From: Bacteroidia bacterium
GTDB taxonomy: Bacteria; Bacteroidota; Bacteroidia; NS11-12g; UBA9320
Direction: 5' to 3'
NCBI GenBank assembly: GCA_022425465.1
Contig: JAKMFK010000235.1
Location: forward strand, 1-13,487
DNA: 13,487 bases
Shown here: positions 1 through 6,822 of the stretch, piece by piece
Position numbering within the stretch: the stretch's first letter is position 1
Layout of the letters: each line of letters opens with the position of its first letter
Notes under the pieces: generated by a model
Told to the model about the DNA's origin: nothing
The model's input: the letters and a program-made list of their open reading frames with translations, nothing else
Database searches by the model: none
Translations under genes and position numbers: made by a program

Positions 1-360
1 CTTGAAATGTGGTTGCCTGTAATGGATTACAGAAACAAGTCAATGATTAATAATGCAACAACGTTTGACATAAACAAAACAATCATGAGGTGTTTAGTAA
101 AAAACCTAGCCATGTTTGGGCTTGGTCACTATATATATTCAGGAGAAGATTTACCTGAAGGAGATAATTCACTATCATCACAACCCACAGCACCTAAACC
201 ACCAACAAACACTAGAAAGCCCTTAAAATCAGGCACAGACCTTTTTAATAGAGCTATAACAGCACTAGGCAAAGGAGAAACAACTATTGATAAAGTTATC
301 GCTAAATATGAAGTATCAAAAAGCGATGTTCAACTTTTAATGAAGGCTGTAAATGGATAA
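1..360 (+). CDS. DUF1071/Sak3-like single-strand annealing protein, 3' part only
   Basis: The reading frame is open at the left edge of the window (it reads LEMWLPVMDY from base 1), so the first ATG at 7 is probably internal and the N-terminus lies outside. The visible 119 residues contain LPVMDYRNKS, then FDINKTIMRCLVKNLAMFGLG and a Y-I-Y-x-GEDLPE segment. From memory this order is typical of the C-terminal end of the DUF1071 core, a family grouped with phage Rad52/Sak-type annealing proteins. A Pro/Thr/Lys-rich linker and a short helical C-terminus follow. Proteins of this group bind single-stranded DNA and anneal complementary strands during phage recombination. The next gene is a RecE-like exonuclease overlapping it by 8 bases, which is the usual exonuclease-annealase pairing and supports the call. 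The family assignment is made without a profile search. Confidence 0.75.
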   Translation, partial: LEMWLPVMDYRNKSMINNATTFDINKTIMRCLVKNLAMFGLGHYIYSGEDLPEGDNSLSSQPTAPKPPTNTRKPLKSGTDLFNRAITALGKGETTIDKVIAKYEVSKSDVQLLMKAVNG

Positions 361-1120
361 TATTATCGAAACACTTGCTGATGACCATGAATACTATTCA
401 GGCAAGGGAAGGGAATATATATCAAATTCAGATATAAAAGACATTTTAAATGACCCACAAGGGCACAAATATAGGCTGGAGACTGGAACAAGAAGCAAAC
501 CAACGGTTGATATGCTTTTTGGAAGATACTTTCATGAAACAATTCTAGAGCCGCACAAAGCAGAAAAGTGGGAATCAGTTGAGATAAAAAACAGAAACAC
601 TAATAAATACAGAGAAGCTAAGGAGTTAAACAATGGGGAAGACCTTTTGTTGAGGCATGAAATAGAATTTGCAGAAAAACTTGCTCATAGGATGCTTAAC
701 GTTGAAGAAATATTTAATTTAGTAGACTTGCAGGAATCCAAAAAAGAAGTACCCTCACTTGGCATTGTGCTAGATAAAGGAAGGTATGTCTGGAAAGGTA
801 AGGCGGATATTGTAAGCGAAAAACAAAATCTAGTCATTGACATAAAAACAACTGCAAATTACGAAACGTTTAAGACCTCAGCTTATAAGTACAACTATCA
901 CACTCAAGCTTTTATTTACAGAGAGCTGTTTGATAAAAATTTTATAATTGTAGGCATTTGTAAGAAGACGATGAAACCTTTTATTTGGGAGCCTAGTGAT
1001 ATTATACTAGAGCAAGCTGAAGAAAAGATAATTCGTGCCGAAGAAATGTTTTACAAATATATAGACCCCAATGGAGCAGGGGAAGATGCTTCACAACATT
1101 TAATTAAATACAATTTCTAA
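353..1120 (+). CDS. PD-(D/E)XK exonuclease, RecE/Cas4-like (DUF3799-type)
   Basis: This 255-residue protein has the ordered motifs of RecB/RecE-family nucleases. They are a GRYFHETILEP segment with H61, a KGKADIV segment giving acidic D152, the core VIDIKTT with D163 and K165, and a downstream YHTQAFIY segment matching the QxxxY motif (Q185, Y189). The family degrades one strand of double-stranded DNA, giving 3' single strands for an annealing protein. The gene starts inside the end of the annealase gene (8-base overlap) and its TAA shares a base with the next ATG (TAATG), so the three genes are probably translationally coupled. There is no Shine-Dalgarno sequence. I see no iron-sulfur cysteine set, so it is closer to phage RecE-like exonucleases than to true Cas4. 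Confidence 0.85.
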   Translation: MDNIIETLADDHEYYSGKGREYISNSDIKDILNDPQGHKYRLETGTRSKPTVDMLFGRYFHETILEPHKAEKWESVEIKNRNTNKYREAKELNNGEDLLLRHEIEFAEKLAHRMLNVEEIFNLVDLQESKKEVPSLGIVLDKGRYVWKGKADIVSEKQNLVIDIKTTANYETFKTSAYKYNYHTQAFIYRELFDKNFIIVGICKKTMKPFIWEPSDIILEQAEEKIIRAEEMFYKYIDPNGAGEDASQHLIKYNF

Positions 1121-1449
1121 TGGAAAACAATCCAAAAAACCCCGATTACCCCGATGGAATAATAGTATTCCCTCCAAGAGAAGGTGCTCCTGAATATGCA
1201 AGAGGAAAAATCATTATTACTTTAGCAGACTTCTCACAGTATGTTAAAAATAATCCTGATAAGGTCACTGAATATAAATACAGAGACAAAAATGGGAAAG
1301 AGCAAACTAAAAAGCAAATAGCTTTTGACTTTAACAAGTCTCAAAAACAAGAAGGACCTCAAGAGTCTTGGTATTGTAAGACTAACGCATGGCAGCCAGA
1401 AAAAAAGGCAACTGAACAACAAGCTTCAGGCGATGACGATTTGTTTTAA
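1120..1449 (+). CDS. small putative ssDNA-binding protein with SSB-like acidic tail
   Basis: The family of this 109-residue protein is not recognised by sequence. What can be seen is a Pro-rich N-terminus, a central region rich in beta-forming and aromatic residues (GIIVFPPREG, GKIIITLADF, QIAFDFN, SWYCKTNAW), a Lys/Gln-rich low-complexity stretch, and an acidic C-terminus GDDDLF ending in Phe. Acidic tails with a terminal aromatic residue mark bacterial SSB and T7 gp2.5, where they recruit replication and recombination partners. The position directly after an annealase and an exonuclease, in the same overlapping string, fits a single-strand binding role. The assignment is inference; it could instead be an accessory recombination factor. 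It is the last gene before a strong hairpin terminator. Confidence 0.5.
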   Translation: MENNPKNPDYPDGIIVFPPREGAPEYARGKIIITLADFSQYVKNNPDKVTEYKYRDKNGKEQTKKQIAFDFNKSQKQEGPQESWYCKTNAWQPEKKATEQQASGDDDLF

Positions 1450-1453
1450 AACA

Positions 1454-1486
1454 AAAAGGGGAGATGAAACAACAAACTCCCCTTTT
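1454..1486 (+). terminator. intrinsic terminator or attenuator hairpin
   Basis: A perfect 10-bp inverted repeat, AAAAGGGGAG at 1454-1463 and CTCCCCTTTT at 1477-1486, surrounds a 13-base A-rich loop. It starts 5 bases after the stop codon of the SSB-like gene. The descending arm ends in four T residues followed by CTACTT, so the U-tract is short. It lies inside a co-directional gene string, so it may only partly terminate and set a lower or separate level of expression for the replication genes. Confidence 0.75.
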
Positions 1487-1519
1487 CTACTTAACTAAAA
1501 ACTAACTAAATCAACTTAT
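1487..1519 (+). promoter_or_regulatory. A-rich leader between terminator and DnaA-like gene
   Basis: These 33 bases hold three copies of AACTAA (1493-1498, 1500-1505 and 1504-1509, the last two overlapping) and no Shine-Dalgarno sequence before the ATG at 1520. A-rich, unstructured leaders are common before genes in Bacteroidota. Transcription probably has to restart or read through here because of the hairpin just upstream. I found no convincing TAnnTTTG element, so a promoter is possible but not shown. Confidence 0.25.
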
Positions 1520-2020
1520 ATGAAAAAACCAGATGGTTTTAAACGTTACATCCCCACCCTGGAGGATATATATCAAATATATAAAAAATATATTGAACCA
1601 ATGGACGTTCTAGAAATAACTAGAAAAAGGGATGTGGTAGAAAATAGATTAATGTTTGCAATGCTTTGTCTTAAGTACACAAAAGAAAGCTACGCTAATA
1701 TAGGTCAATTCATAAAAAAAGACCACAGCACAATAGTTCATTACACAAAACAATTTGATGTTATTATAACTTCCAGCCCTGGTGTTTTTGAAAATTATCT
1801 TGATGCGGAGAAGGACATTGTAAACAGCTACCCTTATGCATTAGATATTTTCTTAAACAATCCTCAGAAGCCTGATGTGAAGAAAGCTCACATACTTTAT
1901 TTAAGAAAAGTTCATGCCTTTAATGTGAAGCTAAACTTTTATAAAAAATTGGTTTATCAGCAAGGAAAAACTATTAAAAAATTAAATATAGAATTGAAAA
2001 ATGAAAAGCAATTACATTAG
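1520..2020 (+). CDS. DnaA domain IV-like DNA-binding protein
   Basis: In this 166-residue protein, residues about 30-80 resemble the C-terminal DNA-binding domain of DnaA. A basic ITRKRD stretch is followed by a helix, then IGQFIKKDHSTIVHY with D68, H69, T71 and H74, which parallels the DnaA signature around DHST and the DnaA-box-reading helix-turn-helix. The AAA+ ATPase domain of DnaA is absent. The C-terminal half is helical and Lys-rich with no recognised motif. A stand-alone domain IV could recognise DnaA boxes at the host or phage origin, compete with host DnaA, or recruit the replication proteins encoded directly downstream. The gene overlaps the winged-helix gene by 20 bases and follows a terminator hairpin. 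The fold call is good; the role is inferred from position. Confidence 0.7.
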   Translation: MKKPDGFKRYIPTLEDIYQIYKKYIEPMDVLEITRKRDVVENRLMFAMLCLKYTKESYANIGQFIKKDHSTIVHYTKQFDVIITSSPGVFENYLDAEKDIVNSYPYALDIFLNNPQKPDVKKAHILYLRKVHAFNVKLNFYKKLVYQQGKTIKKLNIELKNEKQLH

Positions 2021-2657
2021 TATTAATAGAAAGATACTGGACTGGAGGTGGTACAAAAGACCAAATACTTTCAGGGTGTTTTTGCATATTCTTATCAAAG
2101 CAAACTATAAGGACAAAGAGTGGGAGAACATATCAATTAAAAGAGGAAGTTTTATTACTAGCCACGAAAAATTGATGACTGAATTAAACCTTTCTAAAGC
2201 AAAAATTAGAACAGCACTTAAGCACCTAATACAAACAAAAGAGATTAGTGTTTTAGCACACACTAAATACACCTTAATAACAGTAAACAAGTACGATAGC
2301 TATCAATTCGTTAATGACAATAGCACACAAACAACACACAAACAACAATCAAATAACAATCAAATAACAACTACTAATAATATAAATAATATAAATAAAG
2401 AAAATAATACTATTGCAGGCATTGAAATAATTTACAAAACTTGTGTACAAGACCAAATGTGGATTGAGCAATTATGTATGAGTAATGGTATGAGTATAAA
2501 ACAAGTTGTTGAGCAGATGAAGAAATTTACTACCTGGCTCAAAGACAAAGATGAAAAGAATGTTAATCAAATGAGATTTAAATCAGGATTTGCAGGGTTT
2601 ATTAGAAAGTCAAAAGATTATGGCAAGAAAAATAGACATGACGATTTAATATTATAG
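2001..2657 (+). CDS. winged-helix replication initiator or helicase-loader-like protein
   Basis: Residues about 1-100 of this 218-residue protein match the N-terminal winged helix of phage replisome-organiser proteins. An aromatic INRKILDWRWYK start is followed by FRVFLHILIKANY, then RGSFITS, LNLSKAKIRTALKHL (recognition helix) and a YTLITVNKYDSYQ wing. Residues about 105-138 are an Asn/Gln/Thr-rich linker. The C-terminal part (about 139-205) is a small helical domain around DQMWIEQL and FKSGFAGFI, of the type often seen at the end of initiators in Bacteroidota phages and mobile elements. The gene lies between a DnaA-like protein and the primase-helicase, so origin binding or helicase loading is the likely job. 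The DNA coding the linker carries tandem repeats described separately. Confidence 0.65.
   Translation: MKSNYISINRKILDWRWYKRPNTFRVFLHILIKANYKDKEWENISIKRGSFITSHEKLMTELNLSKAKIRTALKHLIQTKEISVLAHTKYTLITVNKYDSYQFVNDNSTQTTHKQQSNNNQITTTNNINNINKENNTIAGIEIIYKTCVQDQMWIEQLCMSNGMSIKQVVEQMKKFTTWLKDKDEKNVNQMRFKSGFAGFIRKSKDYGKKNRHDDLIL
2344..2398 (+). repeat. two tandem repeat arrays, candidate in-gene replication origin
   Basis: An 11-base unit AACAATCAAAT occurs twice in tandem (2344-2354 and 2355-2365) with a partial third copy AACAA. It is followed 7 bases later by a 9-base unit TAATATAAA repeated twice (2378-2386 and 2387-2395) plus TAA. The block lies within the linker region of the initiator-like gene and has no G from 2344 to 2399. 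Iteron-like repeats beside a very AT-rich tract, inside the coding sequence of an initiator's linker, resemble the lambda O-gene arrangement. The repeats are only two copies each, and an Asn-rich linker in an AT-rich genome could produce them by composition, so origin function is a hypothesis. Confidence 0.35.
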
Positions 2658-2660
2658 CAC

Positions 2661-4469
2661 ATGGATAAAATAGAATGGAATGAAATTGAAGACCTCGTAT
2701 CAGGAAAATCAGGACAAATAAAAACTAAATGCCCAGTATGTATTGACAGAAGAACAAACAAGTCAGACAGAAGCTTGAGTGTAAACGTTGCAAAAGGTGT
2801 TGCCAAATGTCATTACTGTGAGGCAATAGGGATAAGACCTGATGAGCAGGAGATAAATTATACTCTTCCATCACAAGAGTGGCAAAACAAAACTACTTTT
2901 TCAGATAATTTTGTAAAATTTGCAGAGAACAGAAGAATTTCACAGCAGACACTTTTAGATTTAAAAGTTACTCAGGAAAAATATTTTATTCCACAGGTAA
3001 ACAAAGAAGCAGGATGCTTTGTCTTTAATTACTTTGAGGGCGACAAGATTGTAAATAAGAAGTACAGGGACTCAAAGAAAAACTTTACTCAATCAAAAGA
3101 TGGCAAACCTATATTCTATAATATAAATTCTATTATAGGTCAAGATTCAGCATACATTGTAGAAGGAGAGTTTGATGTTCTAGCGCTTCATGAGATAGGA
3201 GTTAAGAATGTTATATCAGTTCCAAACGGAGCAAACGACAATGACAACTATTGGAAAACCTCAGAAAAGTATTTAGCTGATATTAATAAGTTTTATATAT
3301 GTACCGACAACGATGAGAAGGGTGAGATATTAGCAGATAAGATTGCTCATAGACTTGGACGGTATAGATGCGAAAGAGTAAAGTTTAAAAACAAAGATGC
3401 AAATGGAGACCTTATAGACGGAGGAAAAATTGAATTAGAAAATTCACTATCATCATCCACCAGGTACCCTGCAAGCGGAACATTTACTGCTGAAGATATT
3501 CAAGATGACATACTAAGCTTACATAAGCATGGAGTTCCCAAAACAGTGTACCCAAAATGTTATTCGTTCGGTAACCTAAAAGATGCTTTTACAACAATGA
3601 GAGGTCATTTAACAGTGGTTACAGGAATACCAAGCCATGGTAAAAGTAATTTTGTTGAGTGGTACGTGTTAAACCTCATCAAAGATTACAACATGAAAGC
3701 ATCTTTTTATTCTCCTGAACACCACCCAATGGCTCTTCACCAATCTACTTTTATTGAAAAGGTGTTTGCTAAAAACTTTTTCTTTAACAATACGGGAAGA
3801 AAAAAAGTAAACGAAGAAGAAATAAAAAAATATATAAAATGGTCAAAAGAAAGGATTTACGTAACATATCCTGATGACGATAGACCAACTTGGAAGTGGT
3901 TGCTTCAAACTTTTAAAGAGCAAGTTTACTCTTACGGAGTAGATGTTTTTGTAATTGATGCTTTTAATAAGGTTGAAATGACTGGAAACACAAGTGAGTT
4001 GTCGCAAATAAGAACTGTATTAACACAACTTACAAACTTTGCACAGCAAAATGATGTGATGATATTTTTAATTGCACACCCAACTAAAATGCAAAAAGAT
4101 GAGCTAGGCTATTACAAACAACCAGATTTATACAATGTAAGCGGAAGCTCTGATTTTAAAAACATTACACATAATGGGCTATTAGTATACAGATACTTTA
4201 AAGATTTCGGAGATTACTCTAAGGATGATGTAGTCATAAAATCATTGAAACAAAAAATGAAATTTCAAGGAGAGACTTTAGCTGAAGAAGTTTTTAGGTA
4301 TGATTTGCCAAGCGGCAGGTATTTTAGCAAAAGCACTACTCCAAACCATGAAAGCATGATGGATGATAAATACTACAAAGAGCCAAAAATTGATATTGTT
4401 TTGACTGAAAAACCATACCTAGATGTAAAGCCTAATAATTGGTATGAAAATGATAAAGACCTCTTTTAA
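2661..4469 (+). CDS. primase-helicase, T7 gp4-like
   Basis: This 602-residue protein has the full domain order of bifunctional phage primase-helicases. An N-terminal zinc ribbon has C24, C27, C50 and C53. A TOPRIM primase core has YIVEGEFDVLAL with E168 and CTDNDEKG with D216 and D218. A RecA-like DnaB-family helicase has Walker A GIPSHGKS (322-329), Walker B VFVIDA with D433, the IAHPTK motif with H473, and a conserved YNVSGSSDFKNITH segment. It should unwind the phage fork and make RNA primers. The C-terminus is NDKDLF, an acidic tail ending in Phe like that of T7 gp4, which contacts the polymerase. The ATG lies 3 bases after the previous stop and lacks a Shine-Dalgarno sequence; the next ATG follows immediately after its TAA. 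All catalytic motifs appear intact. Confidence 0.93.
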   Translation: MDKIEWNEIEDLVSGKSGQIKTKCPVCIDRRTNKSDRSLSVNVAKGVAKCHYCEAIGIRPDEQEINYTLPSQEWQNKTTFSDNFVKFAENRRISQQTLLDLKVTQEKYFIPQVNKEAGCFVFNYFEGDKIVNKKYRDSKKNFTQSKDGKPIFYNINSIIGQDSAYIVEGEFDVLALHEIGVKNVISVPNGANDNDNYWKTSEKYLADINKFYICTDNDEKGEILADKIAHRLGRYRCERVKFKNKDANGDLIDGGKIELENSLSSSTRYPASGTFTAEDIQDDILSLHKHGVPKTVYPKCYSFGNLKDAFTTMRGHLTVVTGIPSHGKSNFVEWYVLNLIKDYNMKASFYSPEHHPMALHQSTFIEKVFAKNFFFNNTGRKKVNEEEIKKYIKWSKERIYVTYPDDDRPTWKWLLQTFKEQVYSYGVDVFVIDAFNKVEMTGNTSELSQIRTVLTQLTNFAQQNDVMIFLIAHPTKMQKDELGYYKQPDLYNVSGSSDFKNITHNGLLVYRYFKDFGDYSKDDVVIKSLKQKMKFQGETLAEEVFRYDLPSGRYFSKSTTPNHESMMDDKYYKEPKIDIVLTEKPYLDVKPNNWYENDKDLF

Positions 4470-4727
4470 ATGCCTAGAAAAATACCTCCGAAACCATGCA
4501 ATATTGATACGAGTCCAGAGCATTATGAAGCTTTTGGTTGGTGTACTAAAAATGGAATAAAAGTATATCCAAAATGGGTAAAGAATGAATTAAGGGTAGA
4601 AATAGATAATTCAAACACTAAAAATCGTTATACCATTTCGAAAGAATCCTATACAAACTGCGAATCACAGCAGGTTACTTGGGATTTGTACATAAAACTT
4701 TATGACAAATACAAAAATTTATTATAA
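4470..4727 (+). CDS. hypothetical protein, 85 residues
   Basis: No family is recognised. The ATG touches the stop codon of the primase-helicase gene, which makes translational coupling likely and supports it as a real gene. The protein is basic and rich in aromatic residues, with Pro-rich MPRKIPPKP at the N-terminus, two cysteines (C10 and C25) in the N-terminal third and one (C64) near the end. Segments such as YPKWVKNELRVEID and VTWDLYIKLYDKY suggest a small alpha/beta fold. No signal peptide or membrane segment is seen. An accessory role in replication is suggested only by position. Confidence 0.65.
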   Translation: MPRKIPPKPCNIDTSPEHYEAFGWCTKNGIKVYPKWVKNELRVEIDNSNTKNRYTISKESYTNCESQQVTWDLYIKLYDKYKNLL

Positions 4728-4762
4728 CTTTATAGTGTTAGACATAAAAATTTTACTTGTCA

Positions 4763-5053
4763 ATGATGAAGGAACTAACAAGGAGAGAAAGAAAAGGCTT
4801 AAGAATTGATGTAGACAAATCTGAACTAGAAGATATAGTTTCTTTTGTCTTGGCTAGAAAAGGTTTGAGCAATGAACAAAAAATTGACAGATTGCTTTTT
4901 TATGACCACACACTCCACGGAAATCTTGACATCACTAATCATCAAAAAGACAAGAAGAAAGTTATGTTAAGGTCCAGAATTATTTACCGTGCGATAAAAA
5001 CTCTAGATAAAACACTCGGAGACGTTTTTTTAGCGCATCAAGATGATGCTTAA
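4763..5053 (+). CDS. hypothetical protein, 96 residues
   Basis: No family is recognised. The frame can be extended to a TTG at 4757, but the tandem ATG ATG at 4763 is preferred and no Shine-Dalgarno sequence favours the TTG. The protein is charged and mostly helical, with a basic N-terminus (ELTRRERKGLR), a second basic stretch (KDKKKVMLRSR) near residues 59-69, and the C-terminus AHQDDA. There is no cysteine, signal peptide or membrane segment. A 35-base AT-rich gap precedes it, with no clear promoter, and a 59-codon gene follows 2 bases after its stop. Its helical, basic make-up would suit a nucleic-acid or protein adaptor, which is speculation. Confidence 0.65.
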   Translation: MMKELTRRERKGLRIDVDKSELEDIVSFVLARKGLSNEQKIDRLLFYDHTLHGNLDITNHQKDKKKVMLRSRIIYRAIKTLDKTLGDVFLAHQDDA

Positions 5054-5055
5054 AA

Positions 5056-5235
5056 ATGCTGACAACCAGAGAATTATTCATAGTAAATATTTTTAATGAG
5101 CTACATGATGAACTTGCAGACACATGTGAATCTATGTTGTCTGATGAAAAGGAAGAAGCAAAAACCTCATTAAGAAATTTGTTTGTCAAGGTAGAGCGAT
5201 TAAAAACACTAACTACTGAAGACGATGAATCATAA
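5056..5235 (+). CDS. small acidic helical protein, 59 residues
   Basis: This short open frame is easy to miss with a 60-residue cut-off. It begins MLTTRELFIVNIFNELHDEL and ends TTEDDES. It fills an otherwise empty 171-base gap, starts 2 bases after the stop of the preceding gene, and overlaps the phosphoesterase start at 5225 by 11 bases. That is the same tight packing as its neighbours and is the main argument that it is real. The product looks wholly helical and acidic, with regular hydrophobic spacing (LFIVNIFNEL, then LRNLFVKVERL), which suggests an alpha-hairpin or a small coiled-coil partner protein. It has one cysteine. No family is recognised. Confidence 0.65.
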   Translation: MLTTRELFIVNIFNELHDELADTCESMLSDEKEEAKTSLRNLFVKVERLKTLTTEDDES

Positions 5236-6385
5236 AAAAAGAAATCACTTAGAATTTTATAAAAAATGCATGTATTATTGGGACAGAGGTCATACCAATA
5301 AGACTGCTATAGCTGAAAAAGCTATTGATGATTTAAACTACGACCTTACAATAGAGCAAGGCAGAAGGTCTTTTTCTAATTACTTAAGCAGAAGAACAAT
5401 AAAGGAAGAAAACCCTGCTTTAGTTGATGAAGCTGAAAAAGTTGGCATAAATGTTGGAGACGTTCGTCAAGCTTGGTATAAAGGAAAGAATTGGTCAATA
5501 CAATTTAGACCTGAAACAGAAGGCGTCACATTTGAACAGATGCTTAAAGACCATATTGAATCTGTAGAAAACCACACTTTTTCATATGATATTATTAGAA
5601 CAGAAAAAACTACTGGCGATAGTCATCTTCTTGTCGTTGACCCTGCTGACATACATGTGGGAAAATTGGCGAAGGCTATGGAGACGGGCGAAGAATATAA
5701 TTCAGAGATTGCTGTACAAAGAGTCCACGATGGAGTAGCTGGAATTTTACAAAAAGCTGAAGGTTTTAACATAGAAAAGATATTGTTTGTTGCTGGTAAT
5801 GATGTTTTACACATTGACACCCCAGACAGAAAAACTAGGAACGGTACTCCACAGGACACTGATGGTATGTGGTACGAAAATTTCTTAAAGGCAAAAGAAA
5901 TGTACATAACAGTAATAGATAGACTTCTTCTAAAAGCTGATGTTCATTTCATGTTTAACCCCTCAAATCATGATTATACTAATGGGTTTTTTCTAGCAGA
6001 TAGTATTACTTCATGGTACAGGGATTGCAAAAACATAACGTTTGACGTTAGTATATCACACAGAAAATATTACATGTACCATAATAATTTAATTGGAACA
6101 ACACACGGGGACGGTGCTAAGGCTCAAGACTTGCCAATATTAATGGCTACAGAAGCTAAAAAAGAATGGGCTGATTCTATTCATAGATACATATACACTC
6201 ATCACGTCCATCATAAAACAGCAAAAGACCACCCAGGTGTTACCATAGAATCCCTTCGTTCTCCTAGTGGAGCTGATTCGTGGCATCACATTAAGGGACA
6301 TCAACATGCAGTTAGAGCTATAGAAGGATTTTTACATCACAAAAATCATGGTCAAGTTGCAAGACTTACTCACATATTTTATTAA
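5225..6385 (+). CDS. calcineurin-like metallophosphoesterase with N-terminal helical domain
   Basis: In this 386-residue protein the metal-binding motifs of the calcineurin-like phosphoesterase fold appear in order: DPADIHVG (D142, H144), AGNDVLH (N192, D193), NPSNHD (N248, H249, D250), GTTHGDG (H294) and THHVHH (H327, H329). Residues 1-60 are a basic helical region (NKTAIAEKAIDDL then RRSFSNYLSRR) compatible with a helix-turn-helix, so DNA may be bound through the N-terminus. The fold includes SbcD/Mre11 nucleases, RNA and DNA 3' phosphatases and nucleotide hydrolases, and the sequence alone does not choose between them. Placement among replication and nuclease genes favours a nucleic-acid substrate. 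No SbcC-like partner ATPase is visible in the window. The C-terminus is His-rich. Confidence 0.85.
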   Translation: MNHKKRNHLEFYKKCMYYWDRGHTNKTAIAEKAIDDLNYDLTIEQGRRSFSNYLSRRTIKEENPALVDEAEKVGINVGDVRQAWYKGKNWSIQFRPETEGVTFEQMLKDHIESVENHTFSYDIIRTEKTTGDSHLLVVDPADIHVGKLAKAMETGEEYNSEIAVQRVHDGVAGILQKAEGFNIEKILFVAGNDVLHIDTPDRKTRNGTPQDTDGMWYENFLKAKEMYITVIDRLLLKADVHFMFNPSNHDYTNGFFLADSITSWYRDCKNITFDVSISHRKYYMYHNNLIGTTHGDGAKAQDLPILMATEAKKEWADSIHRYIYTHHVHHKTAKDHPGVTIESLRSPSGADSWHHIKGHQHAVRAIEGFLHHKNHGQVARLTHIFY

Positions 6386-6408
6386 ATTTGTAAAACACAC
6401 AGTTAATC

Positions 6409-6816
6409 ATGATGATAAAATACAAAGACCGATTTACTCAAAAGCTTGACTTTACAGGATTTTCTAGAGGCAAGATACATCCCACAGACATTGATGGAAT
6501 TATAGAAATAGACAACAAATATTTAATAATATTTGAAGTTAAAAAAAAGGGAATGGATGTTCCGACAGGACAGAGACTCCTCCTCCAGAGATTAGCGGAC
6601 TGCTGGGAAAAAACAAATGGTCCTGCTTTTGTAATTTACTGTGAACACGAAACCAAAACAGAAGAAATAGTTTATTTGCTCAACACTCAAAGAGTAAAGG
6701 TATATCACAACAGAAAGTATTACACTTACGAAGAAAAAGATTACGTTGCTGTTTCGGAATCCATACAAAGAATAGTAGAGCAACACAATATTACTAAGCT
6801 AAAAGAGGAGCAATAG
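6409..6816 (+). CDS. PD-(D/E)XK nuclease, small Holliday-junction-resolvase-like
   Basis: This 135-residue protein has a compact PD-(D/E)XK core: D27 and D29 in HPTDIDG, then a hydrophobic strand YLIIFEVKKKG with E43 and K45, then PTGQRLLLQRL with Q55 and Q60 in the following helix. The size and the D...ExK...Q arrangement fit small phage resolvases and repair endonucleases acting alone as dimers. A later segment, GPAFVIYCEHE, looks like the next core strand. A pair of ATG codons at 6409 and 6412 are both possible starts. A 23-base gap precedes it, without a Shine-Dalgarno sequence. The exact substrate cannot be told from sequence. Confidence 0.7.
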   Translation: MMIKYKDRFTQKLDFTGFSRGKIHPTDIDGIIEIDNKYLIIFEVKKKGMDVPTGQRLLLQRLADCWEKTNGPAFVIYCEHETKTEEIVYLLNTQRVKVYHNRKYYTYEEKDYVAVSESIQRIVEQHNITKLKEEQ

Positions 6817-6822
6817 TATTTG

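Noticed and set aside
1146..1422. two minus-strand open frames of about 62 codons with hydrophobic products
   Set aside because: They are antisense shadows of the SSB-like gene, have no start signals, and overlap each other.
2655..2670. CATGGATAA resembling a DnaA box
   Set aside because: It has two mismatches to the consensus and is simply a start codon followed by common codons; the same string occurs at another gene start (position 353).
4728..4762. TAACTTTA as a possible promoter element before the 96-residue gene
   Set aside because: It misses the final G of TAnnTTTG and has no -33 partner; AT-rich spacers give such near-matches by chance.
5623..5907. 94-codon minus-strand open frame inside the phosphoesterase gene
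   Set aside because: The plus-strand gene has complete catalytic motifs throughout this region; the antisense frame has no recognisable content.
6538..6570. A AAA AAG slippery heptamer after the catalytic strand of the 135-residue nuclease, as in dnaX-type -1 frameshifting
   Set aside because: The heptamer fits the frame, but only a weak 4-bp downstream stem is visible and the -1 frame stops after about 36 codons with no recognisable domain. A-rich Lys codons in an AT-rich genome explain it.
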